From Lachnospiraceae bacterium (GTDB lineage Bacteria > Bacillota > Clostridia > Lachnospirales > Lachnospiraceae), in NCBI GenBank assembly GCA_021628825.1, contig JAJXRY010000002.1:1302001-1366000 (forward strand): a stretch of DNA of 64,000 bases, given 5' to 3'. The notes beneath the pieces are model-generated. The model did not search any database. It had not been told where the DNA came from and saw only the letters and a list, made by a program, of their open reading frames with translations. A program made the position numbers and the translations under genes. The stretch's first letter is position 1. Every line of letters starts with the position of its first letter. Below are positions 55,400-64,000 of the stretch, piece by piece.

Positions 55400-56247
55400 A
55401 TGGCTAAGAATAGAGTTATTACAGTTCAGGGAATACCGGTTACGGTATCGTATGAAGACATAGATGACTATATCTGTATTACAGATATAGCAGCTGCTAA
55501 ATCGGATAATTCGCGAGCTGCGGATGTTATTCGAAATTGGTTAAGAAATAGAAGCACTTTGGAATTCTTATCAACATGGGAAGAAATATATAATCCGAAT
55601 TTTAAAGTGTTCGAATCTGAACACTTTAAAAAAAGAGGCAGGACTTGTTACGTTTACACCAAGCGTATCAGAATGGGTAGAAAAAACTAATGCAGTTGGA
55701 CTGTATGTTAAACGTGGAAAATACGGCGGAACATTTGCGCATAAGGATATTGCATTTGAATTTGCTTCTGCTATCAGTCCGGTGTTCAAATTGTACCTGA
55801 TCAAAGAGTTCCAAAGACTAAAGGAAGCTGAAAATGATTTGCAGAAGTTGGAATGGGATGCAAAGAGATTTCTATCCAAGAATAATTATTTAATTCAAAC
55901 GGATGCGGTTAAGAATTATTTGATTCCTGTATGCAATTATCGTGAGGATTTACAGTGGCTTCCTTATGCAGAAGAGGCGGATTTACTTAATGTAGCATTA
56001 TTTGGTTTTTACTGCAAAAGCTTGGAGAGAGGCTAATCCAGAGCTTGCAAAAAAGAGTAATGTTAGGGATTATGCAACAATAAATGAATTAACTGTTCTA
56101 TCGAATCTTGAATCGCATAACGCACAAATGATTCGAGAGGGAATGGATAAGAAAGATAGATTCGAAGCGTTGAAGGAGATTGCAGAGTATCAACTTCGAG
56201 TCCTAAATGAGGCTGAAAAAATCAGCAATAGGATTGAGGAACAATAG
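55400..56247 (+). CDS. KilA-N domain protein, frameshifted
   Basis: ATG after GGAGGAACAG. VITVQGIPVTVSYEDIDDYI, CITDIAAAKSDNSRAADVIR and NWLRNRSTLEFLSTWEEIYN form the KilA-N DNA-binding domain. A break near 55628-55634 precedes AGLVTFTPSVSEWVEKTNAV and HKDIAFEFASAISPVFKLYL; another near 56012 precedes KAWREANPELAKKSNVRDYA. About 282 residues. Phage- or plasmid-derived regulator common in clostridial genomes. Confidence 0.8.
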
Positions 56248-56252
56248 TATTC

Positions 56253-56282
56253 AACCATTTTGTCGGCATTGGCAAAATGGTT
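56253..56282 (+). terminator. Hairpin after KilA-N gene
   Basis: AACCATTTTG-tcggcattgg-CAAAATGGTT perfect 10-bp inverted repeat. A weak T-rich tail follows. It overlaps the start of the next remnant. Confidence 0.55.
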
Positions 56283-56552
56283 GATATATATTTTGGAGGA
56301 GGATTTCTTACGAACTCTTTAGTGACGGATTTTCAAAATGAATATCCAACAATTCGGATTAAGCCGAATCCTGATTGTCACGACAGATTGATTGTACTTG
56401 ATTATGGTGAAGAAACCGAGAAGGTATATCATTGTGGAGCATCCAGTAAGGATGCAGGGAAGAAACTTTGTGCCATCAATCAGATTACAGAGACAGCAAT
56501 CATTCATCCGGTAATAGACAGATTACTTTCATTGCCAGATAAAAAAATATAA
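56277..56552 (+). pseudogene. ORF6N-type phage protein, C-terminal fragment
   Basis: Only the C-terminal PLD-like part is present: FQNEYPTIRIKPNPDCHDRL, IVLDYGEETEKVYHCGASSK and DAGKKLCAINQI, the signature end of ORF6N-domain proteins. The N-terminal ORF6N DNA-binding part and first His of the PLD-like fold are missing. Remnant of a mobile element. Confidence 0.65.
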
Positions 56553-56600
56553 TTAGCGGTCATACTCTGACCGAAAAAATGATATTATGAGGTGGTAAGA

Positions 56601-56699
56601 ATGTCTAAAGAAAAGATAAAAGTGTATCTTTACACCCGTGTTTCTACAACCATGCAGATAGACGGATATTCTCTAGATGCACAGAAAACAAAAAAATGA
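56601..56699 (+). pseudogene. Serine recombinase, N-terminal 32 residues only
   Basis: ATG with GAGGTGG. KIKVYLYTRVSTTMQIDGYS with catalytic Ser in RVST and SLDAQKTK, the start of a large serine recombinase of the TnpX/resolvase type. Homology stops at about 56690, where unrelated sequence begins. A deletion scar, not an active recombinase. Confidence 0.8.
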
Positions 56700-56769
56700 A
56701 AGCCTTGACAGAATGGTTCACAAGGCGTTCTGCCTTGAATAAATGGCAAGAACATGCGTAATCCGGTGT

Positions 56770-57085
56770 AACTTAAAAGCTTCCCGTTTGGAGCGGACAG
56801 CCTTCCCGCTGAAGCGTGCAGGCTGTTCCGTTCAAGCGGAATACGCAGATAGCCACGAAGAGCTTCATTAAGAGCTATGCCGCCGTATGTCTTGAAGGTG
56901 CGGTTATCGTGCTTGTCTGCATTATCTTTTCCCTGTTTGCTTCTTCTCCGCCCGTAGTCAATCCCGATGCGGCTGCGGTATCTATGGTGTGGAGCTATAT
57001 CGGGGAGCTTGTATTCAATATGCTCGTTCTTGTCGGTGCTGTCAAAATGGCAGACCGTGTTGTAAGAGAAATGATGGGCTTGTAA
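56770..57085 (+). pseudogene. Conjugative element VirB6/TrbL-like membrane protein, C-terminal fragment
   Basis: KSFIKSYAAVCLEGAVIVLV, FSLFASSPPVVNPDAAAVSM and GELVFNMLVLVGAVKMADRV, then VVREMMGL, match the end of the large membrane protein of Tn1549/CTn-type conjugative elements. The N-terminal 200 or more residues are missing. Confidence 0.7.
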
Positions 57086-57108
57086 ATGTAAATTTTTCTA
57101 TATCCGTT

Positions 57109-57137
57109 GACCTCGTTGTATGAAATGAGTATAATAT
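57109..57137 (+). promoter_or_regulatory. Promoter of the toxin-antitoxin operon
   Basis: TTGACC (57109-57114), 17-bp spacer, TATAAT (57132-57137), about 45 bp before the antitoxin ATG. Confidence 0.75.
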
Positions 57138-57181
57138 GGTTAGAATATTACTATCACGATTGTTTTTAAGGAGGAGCAAAT

Positions 57182-57450
57182 ATGAATATTCGTCCATCAG
57201 CAGCAATCCGCCAGAACTACAACGAGATTGCAGATATGTGTCGTAAAACGGCAGAGCCGATATTCCTTACAAAGAATGGTGAAGGAGATTTGGTTGTTAT
57301 GGATATTGAAACTTATAACCGTCGGGGAAAAAAATGCTGAAGCTAAGAGAAGAACTGCTTGCTGTCGAAGAAGACAGAATAGCAGGAAGAAATGGCTGCA
57401 CTCTTGATGAGCTCGATACTTACCTTGACGACGTAATCGCAGAGGTATAA
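57182..57450 (+). CDS. Phd/YefM-type antitoxin
   Basis: ATG after AAGGAGGAGC. MNIRPSAAIRQNYNEIADMC and EPIFLTKNGEGDLVVMDIET are the Phd/YefM DNA-binding domain. A break in the A-run at 57328-57334 (NRREKMLKLREELL expected) joins the acidic C-terminus DELDTYLDDVIAEV, which would wrap the toxin. About 88 residues. Confidence 0.8.
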
Positions 57451-57454
57451 GCCT

Positions 57455-57774
57455 ATGTCAGATAAAAAAATATAAAGTCATTGTTTCCGACAGAACAAAG
57501 CGTATGTTGGGGAACACATATTCGTTTTTATGGCACAGGTTAATAAAGATGCTGCCAAAACGAAAAAAAGCAAGAGCTTATGGAAGCAATGCGTTCTTTG
57601 GAACGTATGCCGCAGCGTTTTCCGTTTTTTGAAGAAGCGTATATGCCGACGAATAAATATCATAAGATGTTTGTTGCAAAGTGGTATCTCGTTCTTTACC
57701 AAATCCAAGATGATACGGTTTATGTGGATTATATCCTTGACTGCCGTAAAGATTACAGTTGGCTTATCCGTTAA
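57455..57774 (+). CDS. RelE/ParE-family toxin
   Basis: ATG five bases after the antitoxin stop. MSDKKYKVIVSDRTKRMLGT, breaks near 57468 and 57510-57570, then MRSLERMPQRFPFFEEAYM, KYHKMFVAKWYLVLYQIQDD and VDYILDCRKDYSWLI. Size (about 104 residues) and VDYILDCR fit RelE/ParE fold toxins. Probably a ribosome-dependent RNase or gyrase poison. Confidence 0.78.
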
Positions 57775-57795
57775 AACAGAATATCAAATACACAA

Positions 57796-57827
57796 ATCGT
57801 CACTTCACAGCAGGTGGCGATTTTTTT
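57796..57827 (+). terminator. Terminator of the toxin-antitoxin operon
   Basis: ATCGTCAC ... GTGGCGAT stem (one G-T pair) with seven T bases. Confidence 0.85.
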
Positions 57828-57851
57828 GTACTCAAAAAGGAGGTGCTATGA

Positions 57852-57998
57852 TTGGAAGTCAAGATAAATAAGGAAATCCGTAATTATACGGAGAGTATGT
57901 TTTTTGGACTGTCCCTCAGACAGTTCATTTTTTTTCTGTCCTTGCCTGCAGCGTGGCGGTGGGTTTGTATTTCCTTCTCCGTCCACGGTTTGGTACGG
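57852..57998 (+). pseudogene. PrgI-family conjugation protein, N-terminal fragment
   Basis: TTG after AAAGGAGGTGC. LEVKINKEIRNYTESMFFGL, SLRQFIFFLSA, then (after an indel) VAVGLYFLLRPRFGTEM, the two-helix start of PrgI proteins of Gram-positive type IV secretion. It is joined directly to a MazF start, so the rest has been deleted. Confidence 0.7.
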
Positions 57999-58000
57999 AA

Positions 58001-58197
58001 ATGGAAAGAATTATTAAGCGTGGCGACATTTACTATGCGGAGCTTAATTCCGTTATCGGCTCAGAACAAGGCGGCACAAGACCTGTACTTATCATTTCCA
58101 ATGATATAGGAAACAAGCACAGCCCGAAACATTCAATTCTTTTTATCAATGTTATGGTGCAGATAGTTGAAAAAAATACGGAAAAAAAGCGAAGGTG
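58001..58197 (+). pseudogene. MazF/PemK-type endoribonuclease, N-terminal fragment
   Basis: ATG 58001. MERIIKRGDIYYAELNSVIG, SEQGGTRPVLIISNDIGNKH and SP are the first 42 residues of MazF; the catalytic Thr and C-terminal half are absent, replaced by an unrelated tail. Not expected to be toxic. Confidence 0.72.
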
Positions 58198-58199
58198 AA

Positions 58200-58787
58200 T
58201 GCAGAAAGAGGTTGGGGAAAATGAATGGCATTGAGCTGGCGAAGAAAATCCTTGAAGTAAATCAGGATATACAGATATTATTCATTACGGATTATCCGGT
58301 TTATATGGCAGAGGGATATGAAGTATATGCCCTGCATTATCTTATGAAACCGGTCAGTCAGGAAAAAGCTGGTTAAGGTAATGGAAAAGGCAGTAGGAAA
58401 TTTAAAGAGTCTGGAAAAAAATATATTCTGCTACAGGGGAACGGTGAGAGGCTCCGGCTGCCGGTAAATAAAATCATCTGTGTGGAAGTGTTTTTCGCAT
58501 TCCTGTGTGCTTCATATGACCGACGAAACCGTGGAAACAAGAACATCGATCGGTGAACTGGAAAGTGAGTTGGGAACGGAATTTATCCGGGTTCATCGTT
58601 CCTTTCTGGTTCATCTTTCCTACATCAAAAAGATTGTAAAGGCAGAAATTTTTTGGAAAACGGTGAGGCAGTTCCACTGGCGCGAAGAAAATATGCTGAG
58701 GTGAATCTTGCATTTATCCATTTTTTTATGGAGGAGGACAGGACTTACAATGAAATTAATGGATGTTTTGTTTGGAAGGATGATTGA
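58200..58787 (+). pseudogene. LytTR-family response regulator, N-terminally truncated
   Basis: MNGIELAKKILEVNQDIQIL, FITDYPVYMAEGYEVYALHY and LMKPVS are the second half of a receiver domain; the phosphorylated Asp lies in the missing part. Breaks near 58368, 58420, 58486 and 58650 precede the LytTR DNA-binding domain (LRLPVNKIICVEV, TRTSIGELESELGTEFIRVH, RSFLVHLSYIKKIVK) and the end at 58787. AgrA/LytR-like regulator remnant. Confidence 0.72.
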
Positions 58788-58804
58788 CCGGAAGATCGTG
58801 GAAT

Positions 58805-59290
58805 ATGGATCAGGCTTCTCCGTTTGCAGCCAGAATAGAGACCGCACTGATCTGGAAGGTAATGAGCCGCTTTGCGAAAGATCCGGAGAAGTTCATTGCC
58901 AAAAATGAAGAAGCAAATGGCGAAAAAAAGAACATGAGTATAGGAACTACGCCGGATGGCAAAAGAAAGTGACGGCTCCTTTATGCTTTCGATTATGGAG
59001 GGACTGATTGCCAACATACAGAAGATTGATCCGAAGACCGGAAAGAATCAGTTTTTATTACGATCTGGTAACGAAGATCGATGATCATATTGAGGTGGCA
59101 GGGTTCTACCGTACATGTCTTTTATGCGGAAGAAATGGGAGAGAAATACCTGAAACGGTATCGCCAGCATTTTGCGAATCCCGATATTATTCCGTTCCCT
59201 TGTGGGCATGAGGGCTGGCTGGCAAGTCCGGACAAGATGCTTCCGGTATTTGACCGTTGTTTGAAAGGCATCGGGAAAAGTAATTCTTAA
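58805..59290 (+). pseudogene. Degenerate gene, hydrolase-like C-terminus
   Basis: Fragments MDQASPFAARIETALIWKVM, FAKDPEKFIAKNEE, SDGSFMLSIMEGLIANIQK, then VFYAEEMGEKYLKRYRQHF and GHEGWLASPDKMLPVFDRC lie in different frames. The last resembles the His-loop end of alpha/beta hydrolases (GHE). Too many breaks for a confident name. Confidence 0.35.
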
Positions 59291-59389
59291 GAGGTATGCC
59301 GGAACATAAATAGGAAGGGAAATAGGAAATAAGCTCTGTTTGACGTACTACAGTCAAAAACGTTAAAATAATACAGAAGTAATCGAAAT

Positions 59390-59427
59390 AACCGCTAAGT
59401 TTGAAAATCAGACGTGGCGGTTTTTTT
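59390..59427 (+). terminator. Terminator
   Basis: AACCGC ... GCGGTT with a run of seven T bases. Lies in the 59291-59506 gap, which carries no other gene. Confidence 0.75.
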
Positions 59428-59506
59428 CTACCTGGAACTTTTTCATTAATAAAAGGAAATTTGCAGGTAAGCGAATCATGCTGAAAATAAAGAAAGTGAG
59501 GTGCAT

Positions 59507-61812
59507 ATGGCAATGAAGAACAGACAACTGCTGGCGTTTGCATTATCAGGAGCGCTGGTAATCAGTACCTTGGGAGGATGTTCGGCGTTCGGACAGTTGG
59601 CAAAAGCAGACAGTTGAAACCGGAAAGGAATATTACGATCAGAATAAGGATTCGGAGCAGGAAGATCCGTCTTCACAGGAAGATGCAACGCAGGGAAAAA
59701 CTGATGGAACAGGCAGTGACGGAACCGTAAAGCTGCAGGACCAGGCGGCAGGACAGCAGAGAATTTATTTAAATGATCTTAGTACGCAGGAGCCGTTACG
59801 GGACTATACCCCATCGGTAGCAGCTTATCAGACAGCTCCTGATTTATCGAACATTGAGAACCTTGAACAGTTCTATGCTTATGATACGGATGAGGATATT
59901 TCCGGGAAGCTTGCAGCCAATAACTTTATTGTGATGGATAGTGGATATAGCGAGTTCTTTGATGTGTATGAATACAACCGCTATAGTCAGGTGCCGAGCT
60001 TTGTGACCGTGGATTCGATGATGCATACCTATCATCTGTATTTTGCGCTGCTGCAGCGGACAACGGAACGGGATTATCTTGCTTCCATGGTAAAGGAAAT
60101 GAGCCATTCCATGTATCAGACCTGCCTGACGCAGTATGAGGAATTAAAGGGAAGTGAATGGGAACAGGCAGCCGCTTTAAATGTGGGATTCTTTGCAGTT
60201 GGAGTCTCCCTGATGGGGGATGAAGCAGCAATTTCGATTCCGGATGAAGTGAAGAATGCGGTGGATCAGGAGTTGTCCTTTATTGAAGCAGCGGACGGCA
60301 TCTATGATTCAGCACTTTTTGAAGGAGAGATGGAGGACTATTCCCAGTATAAGCCACGTGGCTATTATGAGGGAGAGGAGGCACTGGAGCAGTACTTCCG
60401 GGCAATGATGTGGTATGGACGAAGAAATTTTGCACAGAAACAGGAGCTTACCGACCGGGCAGCACTTCTTATGACAATGGCCTTAAGCAATGAGGCCTTT
60501 CAGGATTGGGAGGCGGTATATACCATTACGTCCTTTTTTTCGCAGGGGCAAGTGATGATTCCGGATTCTATGAATATGCGCCGTTAATCCGTGAGGCTTA
60601 TGGAGACGGAGCGGGAACCGGAAATCTGATAGGAAATGAGGCTGCATTTGATGCCTTCCATGAGCTTACCGGAAAGCTTGATCCTCCGGCAATTAATTCT
60701 GCTGTTTTTATGGATGATAACGGCGAAACGGATAAGACCCAGGAAGCGAAGGGCTTCCGCTTTATGGGACAGAGGTTCACTCTCGATGAAGCAATTTTTA
60801 CCAACCTCACCTACAGTAAGGTCAGGGAAAATGCAGATGGAAGCAATAGAATGCTTCCGATGGCAATGGATGTCCCGGCGGTTTTGGGCTCGGATACAGC
60901 GAAGAGAATTTTAGAAGATAACGGTGCGTTCGAGTATCAGGGCTATGCAGAAAATATGGAGAAGCTGCAGAATGCTGTTCAGAATGCGGACGATACGCTG
61001 TGGAACGGCAGCCTTTATGCAGGATGGTTACAGACACTGTGTCCATTGCTTGAGGAGCGGGATGAAGGGTATCCATCGTTCATGCGTAACGAGGAATGGC
61101 GGAAGAAGAATCTGGAAAGCTTCTTAGGAAGTTATACAGAGTTAAAGCACGATACCGTTCTGTATTCAAAACAGATGCTTGCCGAAATGGGTGGCGGTAT
61201 GGAAGAGATGGATGACCGGGGCTATGTAGAGCCGGAACCGGAGATCTTCCATGCACTGGGAAGCCTTGCGAAGAATACCTCTGAAGGAATGGAGCGGTTT
61301 GGTATTCTTTCGGCGGAGGATAAAGAGAATTTGGAGAAGCTGCAGCAGTTATCCGACCAGCTTGCAGAAATTTCGATTAAGGAACTGGAAGGTGGCAGTA
61401 CCGTAACAGATGAAGATTATGAGCTGATCCGGACATTTGGCGGAAATCTGGAACACTTCTGGAAAGAGACCATCAGGGATCAGACCACAGAGGAATACGT
61501 TGATTCACGGGATTTCCCGGCAGCACTTGTTGTGGATATTGCGACCGATCCCAATGGCACAATTCTGGAAGAAGCCATTGGTGGAGTTTCAGAATTTCTG
61601 TGGTTGTGCCGGTGGATGGAAAGCTGCGGCTTGCGGTAGGAGGTACATTCAGTTATTATGAATTCACGGTACCGATTGACAGCCGGATGACGGACTCCGA
61701 ATGGAGACAGATGATCGGCATGGAACTGAATGACGATATGGAGTATGAGTATGACAATGAAGTGGAACAACCGTCCTGGACGAAGAGCTACCGGTACTCC
61801 TGGGACGGATAA
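59507..61812 (+). CDS. DUF3160 lipoprotein, frameshifted
   Basis: ATG with GAAAGTGAGG. Signal peptide and lipobox (LVISTLGGC) followed by an acidic linker and the large DUF3160 domain: SGYSEFFDVYEYNRYSQVPS, FVTVDSMMHTYHLYFALLQR, RFMGQRFTLDEAIFTNLTYS and GGTFSYYEFTVPIDSRMTD. Breaks near 59610, 60535 and 61605. About 765 residues, the family size. Surface-exposed; function unknown. A CapA-like gene overlaps its end, a pairing I recall from other Lachnospiraceae. Confidence 0.78.
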
Positions 61813-63422
61813 GGCAGTCCGGCATACAAAATGGATTATAGCAGGTGGAATAGCAGTGGTGGTAAGCATCACTGCTGTTTTCACCTTGTGGTGGTATGGA
61901 GCTTTTCTGCCCCGCTGGATTACCTGGGAGGAAAGAGAGTTTTCCTATGAAGGCTGTGAGGTGATTTTGAAAAACCGGACACTCCGGGTGGCGAAAACGG
62001 ATATGGAGGACACCGGAGACCGTCACCGATTTACGAAAAGAGATCAATCGGAGCACATATGGAAAACTCCGGCGGACTGGCAGGTGCAGGATGTTCTGGT
62101 AATGGATATTGACAGGGATCAGCAGGAAGAGCTGGTACTGCTTATCTGGAAGCATGGGAGCTATGGCAGGCATCTTCCCGTCTGGGAGAAAAGAATGACA
62201 TCCGTCTGGAGCAGCATATCTTCATTTACCGGTTACAGAAGAATACGAAGTATGAGGATGAAGAAGATATAAGAGCACAGGATGAAACAGCGGCAGAAGG
62301 AAAATCCGGAGAACAGAATACCAATACGGATGTAATGAAACCGGTCTGGATGTCTTCTTCACTGGGAAAGAATATCCGATCGATTGCCAGAGGAAAAAAG
62401 GAAAGCCTGATTTTAAATCCATATTGCGAGACTGGTATAAGCACCCTTTGGGTCTGGAAGGACTTTGGCCTAAAATATGCAGGAGAGTCCAAAGAGCAGC
62501 AGGCGCAGGTGGTCTGTGCAGGTGATAATCTGATTCACTTAAGTCTGCTTGCAGCAGAACAGAAGAAATTAAGAGACGGAGAAGTGTCAGCAGGGAATTT
62601 ATACGATTCGTTTTATGATTCTGTCAGGGATAAGCTTCAGAATGCGGATCTGGCAGCTGTAAATCAGGAGACGATTTTTGTGGCAGACCACAAGCGTGTC
62701 AGTGACTATCCCCGTTTTGGAACGCCGACAGAAGTAGGGGATGCCATGGTGAGGGCAGGCTTCAATCTCATTACTCTGGCAAATAACCATGCGCTCGATC
62801 AGGGAGTTTACGGAATCGATACAACGACCGCTTTCTGGGAGGAGAAAGGAATTTCCTTTGTTGGGGCGCAGTCGACAAAAAGCTACAGCGAGGAGGCACA
62901 GACGGCCGTCAATTTATGGAAATCAATGGGATCCGCTTTGCGTTTGCTGCATATACCTATGGGACAAACGGCATGTCGGAGCCGGAAGGCTATCCTCATC
63001 TGGTAGAAAAGCTCGGAGACGAAGACCGTATGCACCGGCAGCTTTCGTATGCGAGGAGCCGGGCAGATGTTGTGATGGTATTTGTACACTGGGGAACGGA
63101 GTATGATACGGAAATTGACGATCGGCAGGAGTACTACCGCGACTTTTTTTATCGGGAGGGCGTCGATGCAGTGATCGGAACGCATCCCCATGTCGTGCAG
63201 AAGTGGGAAATTGTTGAAAATAATGGAACGGCTTATGCGGCAGATGCTGTCGGATGGAAAAAAAGGATTCGGAACAACACAAAATGCTGGTTTATTATTC
63301 TCTCGGCAATCTGATCTCCGCGCAGACAAATGAGGAATGCAAAAACCGGAGGACTGGCAGAGTTCACGGTGGTGAAGAAGGCGGACGGCAGTATTTGTTT
63401 TGAAAAGGAAAAGTTACAATAA
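61757..63422 (+). CDS. CapA-like (PGA_cap) metallophosphatase-fold protein, frameshifted
   Basis: ATG 61757 (or 61751) overlaps the DUF3160 end. Membrane helix WIIAGGIAVVVSITAVFTLW (about 28-47), then an integrin-like acidic repeat segment, then VCAGDNLIHLSL (metal motif), DLAAVNQETIFV, GFNLITLANNHALDQGVYGI (NNH) and VFVHWGTEYDTE, GTHPHVVQKWEI (GTHPH). Breaks near 62205, 62925, 63262 and 63340. All CapA metal motifs are present. Probably extracellular, polymer or cell-wall related. Confidence 0.78.
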
Positions 63423-63521
63423 CACGACATGTTTCTGTAAGAAACGGCAGATATGATACTAATAATCTGACAGGCAGGATTTATAATAATAGTATGGAAT
63501 GATTCTGATGGAGGAAGAGAT

Positions 63522-64000
63522 ATGCTGAATGTCGTGAAAGGAAAAAGCAGGGCAATTGAAAAAGCAGAAAGAAAAGAGAACACCCTTTATCTTTATTCTG
63601 AAGCTGGAATTCATAGAATAGAGCCGAAAAATGACGCTGTCATAAGGGTGACCTATACACAAAGGGAAGAGTTCAGCAATACAGAAAAGCCCGGAGTGCT
63701 GTTAAGAACCGTATTCCCGGATTGGGATTATATGGAAACGGATACGGAAATATGGCTGAAAATGAGAAGACTTACGCTTGTTGTTAATAAAAAGACAGCT
63801 TCTTACAGCTATTTTGACAGTCATGGAAAGAAGCTGTTAAAGGAGCGGGAAAGGGAAAGTAAAAATCTGGAGGAATTTACGGTTTACAGATTGGAAGCAC
63901 AAAGCAGCAGGATCGAGAAGGTACATACACCGGATGGGGATAAAGAGGTAGTTATGGAAGCTGCCAAAGTACCGCTTGGCAAAAGCTATCATACAAGAAT
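63522..64000 (+). CDS. GH31 alpha-glycosidase, N-terminal part (runs off right edge)
   Basis: ATG after GGAGGAAGAG, open to the window end (about 159 residues). The pattern RAIEKAERKENTLYLYSEAG, HRIEPKNDAVIRVTYTQRE and LTLVVNKKTASYSYFDSHGK is the N-terminal mutarotase-like beta domain of family GH31 alpha-glucosidases/xylosidases. The catalytic barrel lies outside. Not linked to the CapA gene by overlap (99-bp gap). Confidence 0.65.
   Translation, partial: MLNVVKGKSRAIEKAERKENTLYLYSEAGIHRIEPKNDAVIRVTYTQREEFSNTEKPGVLLRTVFPDWDYMETDTEIWLKMRRLTLVVNKKTASYSYFDSHGKKLLKERERESKNLEEFTVYRLEAQSSRIEKVHTPDGDKEVVMEAAKVPLGKSYHTR

Overview
The window looks like the chromosome of a Gram-positive gut anaerobe of the Clostridia, most likely Lachnospiraceae. 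It has moderate-low GC, strong AGGAGG ribosome-binding sites, frequent TTG/GTG starts in phage genes, and host genes of Lachnospiraceae type (SPFH/zinc-ribbon cluster, CD3324-type regulator, DUF3160 and CapA proteins, KilA-N/ORF6N remnants). Many genes, phage and housekeeping alike (including pcrA), are split by one- or two-base length changes in A/T homopolymers. I read most of these as assembly errors, so I annotate such genes as single CDS and say where the frame breaks.

Layout. 1-0.54 kb: end of a transposon (C-terminus of an ExeA/TniB-like AAA ATPase, terminator, terminal repeats) that cuts into an IS30-type transposase remnant (0.54-1.06 kb). 1.24-41.6 kb: one nearly complete contractile-tailed (PBSX/Xkd-like myovirus) prophage. 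It runs: repressor and divergent early promoter with repeated operators (1.24-2.4 kb); an SOS-box-controlled DUF3892 gene; small early genes; recombination and replication genes (Sak3/DUF1071 annealing protein, RSLDANA-motif NinB-like protein, DUF4373 replication initiator, 4.9-9.4 kb); a PP-loop/PAPS-reductase-like enzyme and a C5-cytosine methyltransferase (9.4-12.9 kb); small accessory genes; a DUF1492 late regulator (17.4 kb); packaging and head genes (18-26 kb); contractile tail, baseplate and fibre genes (26-39.5 kb); and a lysis cassette (39.6-41.5 kb). No integrase is visible. The right end of the prophage interrupts an ABC-transporter substrate-binding lipoprotein gene.

42-48.8 kb: host genes for an SPFH/zinc-ribbon protein, two further zinc-ribbon membrane proteins, PcrA helicase and an acidic membrane protein. 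48.8-51.2 kb: a 51-bp tandem repeat array directly before rlmD. 51.2-56.3 kb: acetyltransferases, a nucleoside phosphorylase, a kinase-acetyltransferase fusion and a KilA-N protein. 56.3-59.3 kb: a graveyard of mobile-element fragments (ORF6N protein, serine recombinase, VirB6-like and PrgI conjugation proteins, MazF, LytTR regulator) around an intact Phd/RelE-type toxin-antitoxin pair. 59.5-64 kb: DUF3160 lipoprotein, CapA-like protein and the start of a GH31 glycosidase.

The most unusual elements are a circularly permuted tRNA-like gene on the minus strand at 10.56-10.76 kb inside the prophage; a phage minor-head (MuF) protein whose C-terminus carries RelA/SpoT synthetase signatures and is followed by a candidate immunity gene; a phage cargo gene whose own promoter sits in the loop of a perfect 16-bp hairpin that would hide its ribosome-binding site on read-through transcripts; and a consensus promoter with two LexA-type boxes inside the prophage immunity region.
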